Shown here: positions 28,291 to 37,282 of the stretch, piece after piece
Layout of the letters: every line of letters begins with the position of its first letter
Position numbering within the stretch: position 1 is the stretch's first letter
Source: Hallella colorans
GTDB taxonomy: Bacteria > Bacteroidota > Bacteroidia > Bacteroidales > Bacteroidaceae
NCBI RefSeq assembly: GCF_003096815.1
Contig: NZ_QENY01000015.1
Location: forward strand, 21,689 to 85,688
DNA: 64,000 bases
Direction of reading: 5' to 3'
Notes under the pieces: model-generated
What the model saw: the letters and a program-made list of their open reading frames with translations, nothing else
What the model was told of the DNA's origin: nothing
Database searches by the model: none
Translations under genes and position numbers: made by a program

Positions 28291-29031
28291 ATGAAAAACT
28301 TAAAAGAGCGTAGAACCATTCGCAAATATTCTAAAAGGGAAATTCCTGACACGTTGCTCCACGAAATGTTAACACTTTCTGAGCGCACTCCCACTATGGG
28401 CAATCTCCAACTTTACAGCGTAGTGATAACCCGAGACAGCAAGATGAAAGAGAAATTATCACCTGCTCACTTCAACCAGCCCATGGTAAAAGCTGCACCC
28501 GTAATACTCACTTTCTGTGCCGATTTCAACCGAACCACTCGCTGGGCCAATGAAAGAAAAGCGCAACCAGGTTATAATAATTTTCTGAGCTTTATGAACG
28601 CGGCCACCGACGCCTTGTTATATTGCCAAACATTCTGCAATATAGCCGAAGAGAAAGGACTTGGCACATGTTTTCTTGGCACTACCGTCTACATGCCACA
28701 AATGATCATTGACACTTTACAACTACCCAAATTAGTATTTCCCGTGGCCACAATCACATTAGGTTGGCCTGACGAAATGCCATCATTAACAGATCGATTG
28801 CCTTTGGAAAGCATCATTCACCATGAAAAATACAAAGATTATTCTCTTGAAAAAATCAACGATTACTACGCCGAAAAAGAGTCGCTCGAGGAGAATAAAA
28901 ATTTCGTCGCAATCAATCATAAAGAGACATTGGCGCAGGTTTACACCGACATGCGATATACTAAAAAAGATAACGAAGCCATGTCAGAGACCTTTATAAG
29001 CACCCTTAAAAGCCAAGGTTTCTTACCTTAA
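28291..29031 (+). CDS. Nitroreductase family FMN oxidoreductase
   Basis: 246 residues from the ATG at 28291. The N-terminal RRTIRKYSKREIP (FMN phosphate-binding Arg cluster), TPTMGNLQLYSVVITR, and the GLGTCFLGTTVYMPQMI and FPVATITLGWPDEM segments are typical of NfsA/NfsB-like flavoproteins that use NAD(P)H to reduce nitro, quinone or other acceptors. The C-terminal 60 residues (YYAEKESLEENKNFVAINHKETLAQVY) are charged. Cytoplasmic, monocistronic; the physiological substrate is unknown. Confidence 0.88.
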   Translation: MKNLKERRTIRKYSKREIPDTLLHEMLTLSERTPTMGNLQLYSVVITRDSKMKEKLSPAHFNQPMVKAAPVILTFCADFNRTTRWANERKAQPGYNNFLSFMNAATDALLYCQTFCNIAEEKGLGTCFLGTTVYMPQMIIDTLQLPKLVFPVATITLGWPDEMPSLTDRLPLESIIHHEKYKDYSLEKINDYYAEKESLEENKNFVAINHKETLAQVYTDMRYTKKDNEAMSETFISTLKSQGFLP

Positions 29032-29390
29032 GAGAAAAAACGTCTCTAAAAAAATTATCTCCAATTTTACATTGCTTATAAAAAAATCACCTCACCCGTA
29101 TTCATTTCGTACGGCAAGGAAATTTACTTGCAAGCCAAAGCTACGTTATAAACAAATTTTTTAAACAATACCAGCCAGTTATTCAACTGCGATTGGTTTG
29201 TATTATGGAGCTAACAGCTTCATTCATATCCATCCTACGAAGCATCTTAGCCTTCCCCATCTCCATCCAGTGTGCATGGTCTAAATAGTTCATCGTGGTC
29301 GCCAAGCATGGCAAACCACAGATGAACCATCAGAAGTTGGGCATTTCTTTATTTGTTTAGCAGAGATTTTTAAGCATTATTCTTCTTGTT

Positions 29391-30359
29391 TTATTGCAAA
29401 TCAGGAATGGCAACTACTTGCATATCCGTGTAAACAAGATTCTCACCGCACATGCCCCAAATAAAAGTATAATTGGAAGTTCCGGCTGCGCAATGTATGC
29501 TCCATTGCGGAGAGATAACCGCCTGCTCGTTATTGATCCACATCGGACGCGTCTCTTGCGGCTCACCCATCACATGAAGAATTTTTTGTCCCTTAGGCAC
29601 CTTGTAATACAGGTAAGCTTCCATACGACGAGTGTGCGTGTGCGCGGGCATGGTGTTCCACACTGAGCCTTCTTTAAGTTCAGTAACACCCATTTGCAAC
29701 TGGCATGTACGAACACCCGCAACGCCATCAATGATGAGTTGGTGTATCACGCGATCGTTGCTTTCTTTCAAGCTACCGGCTTTGATATTATTGGCATCTC
29801 TCAGCGTCACCTTTTTCGTGGGGTAAGTGGTGTGTGCGGTTGCCGAGTTCATATAAAACTTGGCAGGCTCAGCCACGTTCTTGCTTGCCACAACAATGTC
29901 CTTGGCACCACGGCCAATGTACAGGGCCTCTTGGAAACCAAGGTCATACCGTTTTCCGTCCACGGTAACCGTACCATCACCCCCAATATTAATGATACCA
30001 AGCTCGCGGTTATCCAAAAGCGTGCGCCCGCTTGTTCCTTTGCTAATGTCCACGTAGAGCGGTTCTATCGACACCAACTTAAGTGGCGTTGCCATAGGCT
30101 GCGCTCCACCAATGAGGAAACGGTCATAGAATGTATAAGTCCAGTTCACCTCTCCCGGCGCAAAGACTTTCTCAACGAGGTATTCCTTTCGCAAGCGATC
30201 CGTAGTGTAGTGTTTAGCATCCTCTGGACCAGTGGCCCAACGCACATTATAATTCGTGTACGCGTTCTCGGCCTTCACTTCATAACCCTTAGAACAGCAC
30301 TGTGCCATGCCGTAGCTGGCAACCAAACAAAAAGCGATTGTAAATAGTGTCTTCTTCAT
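29391..30359 (-). CDS. kduI: 5-dehydro-4-deoxy-D-glucuronate isomerase with signal peptide
   Basis: 322 residues, versus about 278 for cytoplasmic KduI. KduI isomerises 5-keto-4-deoxyuronate, from pectin or glycosaminoglycan breakdown, to 3-deoxy-D-glycero-2,5-hexodiulosonate. The cupin core is well kept: LRKEYLVEKVFAPGE, NRELGIINIGGDGTVTVDG, FYMNSATAHTTYPTKKVT, and zinc-site NTMPAHTHTRRMEAYLYY, ending SPQWSIHCAAGTSNYTFIWGM. The extra N-terminus is a clear Sec signal (MKKTLFTIAFCLVASYGMAQ), not a lipobox, which predicts periplasmic location. The EIIC-like transporter gene lies 22 bp upstream in the same operon, suggesting the product is imported. Confidence 0.92.
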   Translation of the reverse strand: MKKTLFTIAFCLVASYGMAQCCSKGYEVKAENAYTNYNVRWATGPEDAKHYTTDRLRKEYLVEKVFAPGEVNWTYTFYDRFLIGGAQPMATPLKLVSIEPLYVDISKGTSGRTLLDNRELGIINIGGDGTVTVDGKRYDLGFQEALYIGRGAKDIVVASKNVAEPAKFYMNSATAHTTYPTKKVTLRDANNIKAGSLKESNDRVIHQLIIDGVAGVRTCQLQMGVTELKEGSVWNTMPAHTHTRRMEAYLYYKVPKGQKILHVMGEPQETRPMWINNEQAVISPQWSIHCAAGTSNYTFIWGMCGENLVYTDMQVVAIPDLQ

Positions 30360-30381
30360 TATTTTACAGATTAGTGATTAA

Positions 30382-31773
30382 TTATTTATTCATGGAAGCC
30401 AACGCCTCTGCCGCAGTCTTTTCATCCTTGATGATAAGACGACGGTTCCAAAGCATCATACATACCATTATGATTACCAAGATTGCCGCCCCTATAAATT
30501 TAGCGTATTTTGTAGCGGCATAAATAACATACCCAAAGAGCGAGCTGGCAAAATCCATGCTACCGGCCATAAAGCCCTCGGGCACATGGGCGGCTTGGTC
30601 ACCAGTGGCGGCGTATACCGCGGCGGCAGCCTTGGTAAAGTCGGGCGCCATGTCGGTCACAAACCAAAGCCCCACAAGCAGAGCCACCAAACCTATGATA
30701 TACGTGCGCACAACATTGCCCTTGGTGTAAGGCAGCATGATTGGGAAGATATAGAACAAACCAGCCAATGAGGCCAAAGGCAAGAACTGATTACCCGGCA
30801 GAACCACCGAGATAGCGAGATAGGTAGGGATGAGCAACAGCGTACACACCAAGGAGGTGGGATGACCAATCACCAACGCAGGGCTCATGCCGATAAACAC
30901 TTGCTTGCCATGGAAGCGCTTGTTAACGATTTCCTTGGTTTTCTCGGATATTGGCATCAAGCCATCGATAAACAGTTTTGTGATGCGTGGTATCAATTCC
31001 ATCACCGCTCCCATCGTAACGCCCAAGAAAAGTATCTTTTTAACCTCCATCTGGGCCACCAAACCGATGAGCGCCCCAACGATAACTCCAAGTACCAACG
31101 GTTCCCCGAGCACTCCAAATTTCTTTTTAAGGCCCTCCGCGTCAATATCCAATTTGTTAAAACCGGGTATTTTTTCCAACACCCAGTCCATGCAGAGCGT
31201 GAAAGGAACAAAACTTTGGCAGAATGGCTGTGGCACTGATATGCCATCCAAACCCTCATAGTAGCCTTGGAATTTGGAAGCTGTCAAGTCGGCCATCACC
31301 AGTGTGATGATGTAGCAAACTATAGCCGCAAAATACCCCCAAGCCAAACTTTGGTCAAACACAAAGTACACCACGGCTCCAATAAAAGCAAAGTGCCAAT
31401 AGTTCCACAGGTCTATGTTGACCGTACGCGTGGTTTTGGTAATGAGCATCAGGAAGTTCACGCCCAAGCATATAGGGATAATCAGCGCGCCAACAGCAGT
31501 GTTGTAGGCCACCGACGCGGCCGCGGGCCATCCCATGTCAAACACGTTCAGCTCAAGATGGTATATTTGCGATATAAGCGTGAGCGGATCTCCAAAATTT
31601 GACGTTAGAAGAGCCGTCACTATACCCAAGCCGACAAAGCCGACACCTACATATAGGCCCGACTTTAACGCCTTGCCAAACTTCATGCCAATGCATAATC
31701 CGATAATCGTGAAGATTATAGGCATCATCACACTTGCTCCCAAGCTGATGATATAACTAAAAACATTTTCCAT
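30382..31773 (-). CDS. PTS galactitol-type EIIC-like permease, orphan
   Basis: 463 residues with about ten to twelve membrane spans, matching the Gat-type EIIC family (MPIIFTIIGLCIGMKFGKALKSGLYVGVGFVGLG; IPRITKLFIDGLMPISE; GHPTSLVCTLLLIPTY). EIIC normally couples with EIIA/EIIB for phosphorylating uptake, but no EIIA, EIIB, HPr or EI gene is nearby and Bacteroidota generally lack a PTS, so phosphate-independent transport is inferred. First gene of a two-gene operon with exported KduI; a TAAATTTG -7 box sits at 31811-31818. Likely substrate: a deoxy-keto-uronate or sugar acid. Confidence 0.85.
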   Translation of the reverse strand: MENVFSYIISLGASVMMPIIFTIIGLCIGMKFGKALKSGLYVGVGFVGLGIVTALLTSNFGDPLTLISQIYHLELNVFDMGWPAAASVAYNTAVGALIIPICLGVNFLMLITKTTRTVNIDLWNYWHFAFIGAVVYFVFDQSLAWGYFAAIVCYIITLVMADLTASKFQGYYEGLDGISVPQPFCQSFVPFTLCMDWVLEKIPGFNKLDIDAEGLKKKFGVLGEPLVLGVIVGALIGLVAQMEVKKILFLGVTMGAVMELIPRITKLFIDGLMPISEKTKEIVNKRFHGKQVFIGMSPALVIGHPTSLVCTLLLIPTYLAISVVLPGNQFLPLASLAGLFYIFPIMLPYTKGNVVRTYIIGLVALLVGLWFVTDMAPDFTKAAAAVYAATGDQAAHVPEGFMAGSMDFASSLFGYVIYAATKYAKFIGAAILVIIMVCMMLWNRRLIIKDEKTAAEALASMNK

Positions 31774-31992
31774 AAATTATTTTAATAGATTGTATTTTAA
31801 AAGCTAAACGCAAATTTACAAAATAAAATCGTAAATCTGCGCCTTTAAAGTAACTATTTGCATGTATACATGTTTCGAACCCTAAAAATAAACAAAAACA
31901 GCGTTCCACGCAAGAGGTTATCTCTGTTCCGCTATAACAAACATGCACGTTGCCATATAATTTTAGGGCAGAGGAAATATTTTCTCGAAACC

Positions 31993-34470
31993 TCAATCTT
32001 GGAAGTAAACGCGCTTCACCCTATTGCTTATTCCCGTGAGCACCTCGTAGGGAATGGTGCCCAAAATGTCGCTTAGCACCGTTACGGGCAGGTGGTCTCC
32101 GAATATCTCCACGCTGTCTCCCTCGGCGCACGCGATGCCGGTCACGTCCACCATAGCCACGTCCATGCAGATATTGCCCACGTACTCAGCCTTTTGGCCG
32201 TTCACCAAGCAGTAGCCTCGACGATTGCCCAACCGCCTATTCAGCCCGTCGGCATAACCTATAGGTATGGCAGCGATAACGCTGTCGCGTTCCAGCGTTC
32301 CCTTACGGCTGTACCCAACGGTCTGGCTCGCGGGCACGTGCCGTAGCTGTAAGATGGTGGTCTTAAGCGTGGACACGTTGTTGATGATGGTGTTGGTGCG
32401 GCTATCCACGCCATAAAGGCCTATGCCCAAACGGCACATGTCCAACTGTCTGTCAGGAAAATGCTCTATGCCAGCCGAATTGTCCATATGCCGCAGTATC
32501 TTGTGCTCAAACGCTTCTTGCAGCCGTTGGCTCGCCTTGTCGAAACGAGCAAATTGCTCTGCCGAGAAATTGTCAAAGTCATTGCTATCCGAACCGACAA
32601 AATGCGAGAACACCGACCGCGGTATCACGGCGTCTTGGTGTTTCAGGCGGTCTATTAACTCATCCATGTCGCGCTCTGGGTTGAAGCCCAATCGGTTCAT
32701 ACCGGTGTCTATCTTGATGTGCACGGGATAACCCGTGATGCCTTCTTTCTCCGCGGCCTTGACCAGGGCAGAGAGCAATCGGAACGAGTACACCTCTGGT
32801 TCCAAGTCGTTGTCAAACATGGTTTTGAAAGCGGAGAACTCCGGGTTCATGATGATGATGCTGTTCGTGATGCCCTTGCCGCGCAACATGGCGCCCTCAT
32901 CGGCCACGGCCACGGCCAAATAGTCCACCCTGTGGTCTTGCAACGTCTTGGCTATCTCCACGCTGCCGGCGCCGTAAGCGTTGGCCTTAATCATGCATAC
33001 CATCTTGGTCTCGGGTCTCAAGAACGACCGATAGTGGTTCAGGTTGTCCACCATGGCGTTCAGGTTCACCTCCAACACCGTCTCATGCACTTTCTGTACA
33101 AGCAGTTCTGTTATCTTGTCGAAGCCAAATTGGCGAGCGCCCTTGAGCAATATCACCTCGTCGCGCAGATTTTTAAACTCCTTACTATGGATAAAATCCT
33201 CCACCGTGGCAAAACCATATTTCTCTGGCGTGCGAGCGCGCGCGGCGTATCTCGATATCGTTGGGCCTATGCCTATGAGCTTGTGCACGCCGCGCTTCAC
33301 GGCCAAGTCGCCCACATTCTCGTACAGTTTCTCAGGCTCCTCGCCACTTTGAAAAATATCGCTCAATATCAGCGTGCGCGACCTGCCCTTGTGATCGGGG
33401 CGGCGATTCATGAAGTCGAGGGCTATGCCAAGGGCGTTGATGTCCGAGTTGTACGAGTCGTTGATGAGCGTGCAACCGTGCCTTCCCTCTTTCACTTCCA
33501 ATCGCATGGCCACGGGCTCGAGCCGCGACATGCGCTCTTTGAGCGCGTCGACGCCAAGGCCGAGCCGCAAAGCCACAGCCGCGCACACGATGGAGTTGGT
33601 CACAGAGGCTTCGTCGATAAAAGGTATGCTGTACTTGTTTTCCTCGCCACCTTTATATATATAGGTCACGGTGGTGGCGTTGCCCTCTTTCGCAATGCTT
33701 TTGACGTACATGGAAACGCTATTGTCGCGCGTTGACCAGCAAAGTTTCTCGCCAGTATAGGCAAGTTCGCCCACCACCTCGCTTATCATCCGGTCGTCAG
33801 CGTTGTAAACGATGGTATCGGCATCGTGGAACAGCAACACCTTCTCGCGGCACTTGGCCTCCATCGACTCGAAGTTTTCCTGATGGGCCGCGCCAATGTT
33901 CGTAAGCACGGCTATCGTGGGCTGGATAATGTCTCGCAAGGCCGCCATCTCGCCTTTTTGGCTGATGCCTGCCTCAAAGATGCCCAAGCGCGTGCGCTCA
34001 TTCATCAGCCACACCGACAGTGGCACGCCTATCTGCGAGTTGTAGCTGCGCGGGCTGCGGGTGACATACATGTCGGGCGACATGAGCTGATGGAGCCATT
34101 CTTTCACCATCGTTTTGCCATTGGACCCCGTGATGCCCACGATGGGTATGTCAAATGCGTCACGATGGCGCTCCGCCAAGCGCTGCAACGCTTCGAGCGC
34201 GCTCACCACCCTCAAGAAATTGGCGGCGGGATAATCAGCGGCGTAGTTGGCTGGAACGTCTGTCACCACAAAATTTCTCACTCCCCGGCGATACAACTCG
34301 GGTATGTAACGATGGCCGTCGTTGCGCCTCGACTTCAAGGCGAAGAACAGAGTCTCCTCCGGAAAGCAGAGCGACCGACTGTCGGTGAGCAGAAAACCTA
34401 TTTTTGACTCATGGCAGCCATAGCGGCGAGCGCCTATCAAGGTGGCTGTCTTTTCAATGGTATATGTCAT
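31993..34470 (-). CDS. murF-alr: Bifunctional UDP-MurNAc-tripeptide:D-Ala-D-Ala ligase / alanine racemase
   Basis: 825 residues from the ATG at 34470; upstream codons overlap a TAACTTTG box. The MurF half (~1-450) has PIVGITGSNGKTMVKEWL (P-loop), SYNSQIGVPLSVW, GISQKGEM and NDSYNSDINALGIALDF. The Alr half (~460-825) has VCMIKANAYGAGS (PLP lysine), FSHFVGSD, LDMCRLGIGLYG, and TVGYSRKGTLERDS (second catalytic Tyr). The fusion is characteristic of Bacteroidota and links D-Ala supply to addition of D-Ala-D-Ala to the peptidoglycan precursor. Both active sites look intact. Confidence 0.95.
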   Translation of the reverse strand: MTYTIEKTATLIGARRYGCHESKIGFLLTDSRSLCFPEETLFFALKSRRNDGHRYIPELYRRGVRNFVVTDVPANYAADYPAANFLRVVSALEALQRLAERHRDAFDIPIVGITGSNGKTMVKEWLHQLMSPDMYVTRSPRSYNSQIGVPLSVWLMNERTRLGIFEAGISQKGEMAALRDIIQPTIAVLTNIGAAHQENFESMEAKCREKVLLFHDADTIVYNADDRMISEVVGELAYTGEKLCWSTRDNSVSMYVKSIAKEGNATTVTYIYKGGEENKYSIPFIDEASVTNSIVCAAVALRLGLGVDALKERMSRLEPVAMRLEVKEGRHGCTLINDSYNSDINALGIALDFMNRRPDHKGRSRTLILSDIFQSGEEPEKLYENVGDLAVKRGVHKLIGIGPTISRYAARARTPEKYGFATVEDFIHSKEFKNLRDEVILLKGARQFGFDKITELLVQKVHETVLEVNLNAMVDNLNHYRSFLRPETKMVCMIKANAYGAGSVEIAKTLQDHRVDYLAVAVADEGAMLRGKGITNSIIIMNPEFSAFKTMFDNDLEPEVYSFRLLSALVKAAEKEGITGYPVHIKIDTGMNRLGFNPERDMDELIDRLKHQDAVIPRSVFSHFVGSDSNDFDNFSAEQFARFDKASQRLQEAFEHKILRHMDNSAGIEHFPDRQLDMCRLGIGLYGVDSRTNTIINNVSTLKTTILQLRHVPASQTVGYSRKGTLERDSVIAAIPIGYADGLNRRLGNRRGYCLVNGQKAEYVGNICMDVAMVDVTGIACAEGDSVEIFGDHLPVTVLSDILGTIPYEVLTGISNRVKRVYFQD

Positions 34471-34603
34471 TGTCTCTATATGAAAACCTACTGCAAAGTT
34501 AATAAAAAGATAAACACCAACAAACAAAATACATCTAATCGGATAATAATAATTGGCGAACAGCGTTTTTTAGAAAACAACAAAGGCATTTCTTGCCCAT
34601 CCA

Positions 34604-35317
34604 ATGACAATGAAAAAACTCTTTTTTACCCTTGCCATCACCAGCGCAGTCGTGGCATCGCGCGCCCAAAGCGAAGTAAGGACCCTGTCCATCACGCCAA
34701 GAGTGGGCACCATTTTTTCCAACATCTCAAACGAATCGATGGGCTTGGGACTTCCTGGCAACTTAAGCAAAGGCAAAACCAAGGTGGGCCTTTGGGCCGG
34801 AGCTGACGCGCGCTACCAAGCCACCGCAACCTTGGCTTTCTCCGTCGGCGCATACTATGAGCGCATGGGCTGCCGATACGACGACACCGACCTGACACAA
34901 GCTACAGCCGGTAAGCACATCGCTTTTAAGAACAACTACTTCCACTTGAACTATCTCGGCATGCCTGTTATGGCTCATCTCTACGTGGCCAAGGGCTTGG
35001 CCATCAACGTTGGCGCGCGAGTGGCTTTCTTGTTAAGCAACACCATGCACTCTGAGGAGACCTCGGTAACCATTGGCGAGGATGGAAGCTACACCTACGC
35101 AAGGAATGTGGACGTGATGAACGCGGAGAACAAATTTGTAGAAAAAACAGACATAAGCGTTCCGATAGGTGTCTCTTACGAGCGTCAAAACGTGGTGTTG
35201 GACGCGCGATACTCGTTCGGGCTAACCAATCTGTACAAAGGATCGCTTGACAAAAAATGCAAAAACAGGGGCGTGACAGTATCCGTTGGCTACAAATTCG
35301 ACTTGACGAATTTGTAA
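34604..35317 (+). CDS. Outer-membrane beta-barrel protein (PorT-like)
   Basis: 237 residues; ATG at 34604 or, equally, at 34610. Signal peptide (MKKLFFTLAITSAVVASRAQ). The mature part shows alternating hydrophobic strands (ITPRVGTIFSNIS; KVGLWAGADARYQ; TLAFSVGAYYERMG; YFHLNYLGMPVMAHLYVA; LAINVGARVAFLLS; DISVPIGVSYERQNVVLDARYSFGL; GVTVSVGYKFDLTNL), as in eight-stranded OmpA/PorT-like barrels. Function unknown. It is divergent from murF-alr and followed by a long gap with repeat array C. Confidence 0.8.
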   Translation: MTMKKLFFTLAITSAVVASRAQSEVRTLSITPRVGTIFSNISNESMGLGLPGNLSKGKTKVGLWAGADARYQATATLAFSVGAYYERMGCRYDDTDLTQATAGKHIAFKNNYFHLNYLGMPVMAHLYVAKGLAINVGARVAFLLSNTMHSEETSVTIGEDGSYTYARNVDVMNAENKFVEKTDISVPIGVSYERQNVVLDARYSFGLTNLYKGSLDKKCKNRGVTVSVGYKFDLTNL

Positions 35318-35528
35318 CCCACCATCTATCAAAGCGGACAAGACCACGCCAACGCTTAACGCTTGATCCATGCCGCCCCAAACGCAAACACATGGACACG
35401 CCACGAAAGACGCCGCATATTCAAGAAAAAATACCAAAAAAAGTTACTTGCAAAACGCTTGTTTTAGAATGTTTTTAGCAGAGAACCATAGCCCTCAAGC
35501 GCCAAACGCGGACGATTTGCCCATGCGT

Positions 35529-35660
35529 CACCATGCGTTAGGTATCTAATGGCGTGGCGTATAGGCTCGAAACGCGACATGAACAAGGCTTAAACGGAGC
35601 GTGATTAGAGCCTAATCGGAACGCGAATAGGCCTTAAACGCGAAGGCGAAGCTGTATTCT
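35529..35660 (+). repeat. 22-bp-periodic degenerate array C (five clear units plus one weak)
   Basis: Units start at 35529, 35551, 35573, 35595 and 35617; 35639-35660 is a weak continuation. G at position 9 and A at position 20 in all five, W at 22 in all. It lies in the 637-bp convergent gap between the barrel gene and luxS; nothing else recognisable is in that gap. Confidence 0.78.
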
Positions 35661-35954
35661 CCGTGCGCGTTTTCTGCCGTATCTCCACAACAATCTGTTT
35701 TATAGCCGATTAAGAAACACGGCCCATTTTGGCGATATTTGGAGCAATCTACTTATAATTTTCAAATATGGCTAAAATAAAGGGGCGTTTGTACTTTTTT
35801 TTCAAAACGTTGAAATTACCCGCCAACGCTTGCGAAAGAGCGCGCGCGACCACCGCGCGGCAACAATCGGCAAGGGCAAAGGCACGCCATCGCCCTTCAC
35901 AAGCTAACACATTCAGCGCCACCCAGACCAACGGGGCGATACCTGCCGGCCCTG

Positions 35955-36434
35955 TCACTCTGGATAAACGAGGTTCTCGGGCTTGATGTTCTCGAGCACT
36001 TCGGTGAGGAATTTGCGCGACTCCCACTTGGCCATAGGCAGGTCATGGAGCAGGTAGTTACCACAATCGCGAGGCCCGGCGCCAGGTATATCCCCCTCGT
36101 AATCGGCCACGAAACGAAACGTGCGTTTCATCAAGTCTACAATATCGCGCGACTCCAAGTCGCCGCGAAGCAACAGATAGTTGCCCGTCAGACACCCCAT
36201 AGGGCCCCAATAGATGACCCTCTCTTTCCATTCAGGATCGTTTCTGAGGTAGGTTGCGGCCAAATGTTCCATGGCATGGATGGCGCCATTGTGCAACACG
36301 GGCTCGCGGTTAGGTTCTTTCATGCGAATGTCAAAAGTGGTGACCACCTCGCCACCAACCTCATCCTTGCGCGAAACATAGATGCCCCGCAAGAGTTTCT
36401 CGTGATTTATCGTAAACGATGGAATTTTTTTCAT
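35955..36434 (-). CDS. luxS: S-ribosylhomocysteine lyase (AI-2 synthase)
   Basis: 159 residues, normal length. LuxS cleaves S-ribosylhomocysteine to homocysteine and DPD, the AI-2 precursor. Metal site HAMEH (HxxEH, in GAIHAMEHLAAT) with the third His region, GPMGCLTGNYLLL (catalytic Cys) and GPRDCGNYLLHDLPMAK are present. It is the second gene of an operon, 36 bp after mtnN, which supplies its substrate. Confidence 0.97.
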   Translation of the reverse strand: MKKIPSFTINHEKLLRGIYVSRKDEVGGEVVTTFDIRMKEPNREPVLHNGAIHAMEHLAATYLRNDPEWKERVIYWGPMGCLTGNYLLLRGDLESRDIVDLMKRTFRFVADYEGDIPGAGPRDCGNYLLHDLPMAKWESRKFLTEVLENIKPENLVYPE

Positions 36435-36470
36435 GATAGTATGGTTTAGTTGTTATTATATCCCTAAGAT

Positions 36471-37169
36471 TTACAGGATGGCGCGAAGAAAGGCTTTGGT
36501 AACCTCGAAGCTCCCCTCTGCCATGCGGTTCCAGAAGTCAAAATATTGCGCCGCCTTGTCGTCTTTTAGTGGTACGTCGCTGATAACGCGAAATGATATG
36601 AACGGCGTTTGGTAGATATGGCATGCCTGCGCGATGGAACAGCTCTCCATGTCTACGGCCAGGGCTTCAGGAAATCGCCCCAGTATGGCGCGCATCTTCT
36701 CCTTGTCGTCCACAAACCATTCACCGCTCACGGTCAGGCCAGCCCTCACCCGTACAGCCGATTTGCCGGTGTTAAGCGACAAAGCCTTTTCCACCAACTC
36801 CTTGGGCGACTTGTACCGGGCGGGCATACCCATAATTTGGCCATACTCCACCTCGCTGCCACAATAGGCGTCATGATAGACACAGGCCTCGCCCACCACA
36901 ACGTCGAGCGGATTTAGCTCCACGCTGGCTCCACCAGCGACACCCGTGGAGATGACAAGGTCAGGACGGTAGCCATCTATCATCTCAACGGCACCAATGG
37001 CCGAGTTGACTTTTCCGATGCCACATTGCTGCAAGATAACGTCCGCGCCATCCAGTTTGCCAACAACAAAATCCTTGAAACGACGGCGCTCCACATGTGC
37101 GTCATCAAGCAATGTCCTAAGTTGCGCGAACTCTTTGTCCATCGCAACGATAATTCCAATTCTATTCAT
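36471..37169 (-). CDS. mtnN: 5'-methylthioadenosine/S-adenosylhomocysteine nucleosidase
   Basis: 232 residues. It hydrolyses S-adenosylhomocysteine and methylthioadenosine, releasing adenine and providing S-ribosylhomocysteine to LuxS encoded just downstream. Motifs: MNRIGIIVAMDKEFAQL (catalytic Glu region), QCGIGKVNSAIG, ISTGVAGGAS, VDMESCSIAQACH and FRVISDVPLKD (catalytic Asp). The -7 box TAAATTTG (37174-37181) ends four bases before the ATG, so the mRNA is probably leaderless. Divergent from the YfhO gene. Confidence 0.96.
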   Translation of the reverse strand: MNRIGIIVAMDKEFAQLRTLLDDAHVERRRFKDFVVGKLDGADVILQQCGIGKVNSAIGAVEMIDGYRPDLVISTGVAGGASVELNPLDVVVGEACVYHDAYCGSEVEYGQIMGMPARYKSPKELVEKALSLNTGKSAVRVRAGLTVSGEWFVDDKEKMRAILGRFPEALAVDMESCSIAQACHIYQTPFISFRVISDVPLKDDKAAQYFDFWNRMAEGSFEVTKAFLRAIL

Positions 37170-37173
37170 ACCG

Positions 37174-37181
37174 CAAATTTA
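37174..37181 (-). promoter_or_regulatory. -7 box for mtnN-luxS
   Basis: TAAATTTG on the minus strand, four bases from the mtnN ATG; predicts a leaderless transcript. Confidence 0.5.
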
Positions 37182-37242
37182 CAAAAAATGAAGCGTTCCT
37201 TACTTTTAACGATTAACTTTTAACTATTCAGTAAAAAATATA

Positions 37243-37250
37243 TACCTTTG
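37243..37250 (+). promoter_or_regulatory. -7 box for the YfhO-family gene
   Basis: TACCTTTG, 32 bases before the ATG at 37283. Confidence 0.55.
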
Positions 37251-37282
37251 TGACATCAATAATTAATGCACACACCATACTT

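Noticed and set aside
32719..33735. 338-codon plus-strand frame
   Set aside because: Lies antisense within murF-alr, whose motifs are clear; the antisense product has no recognisable features.
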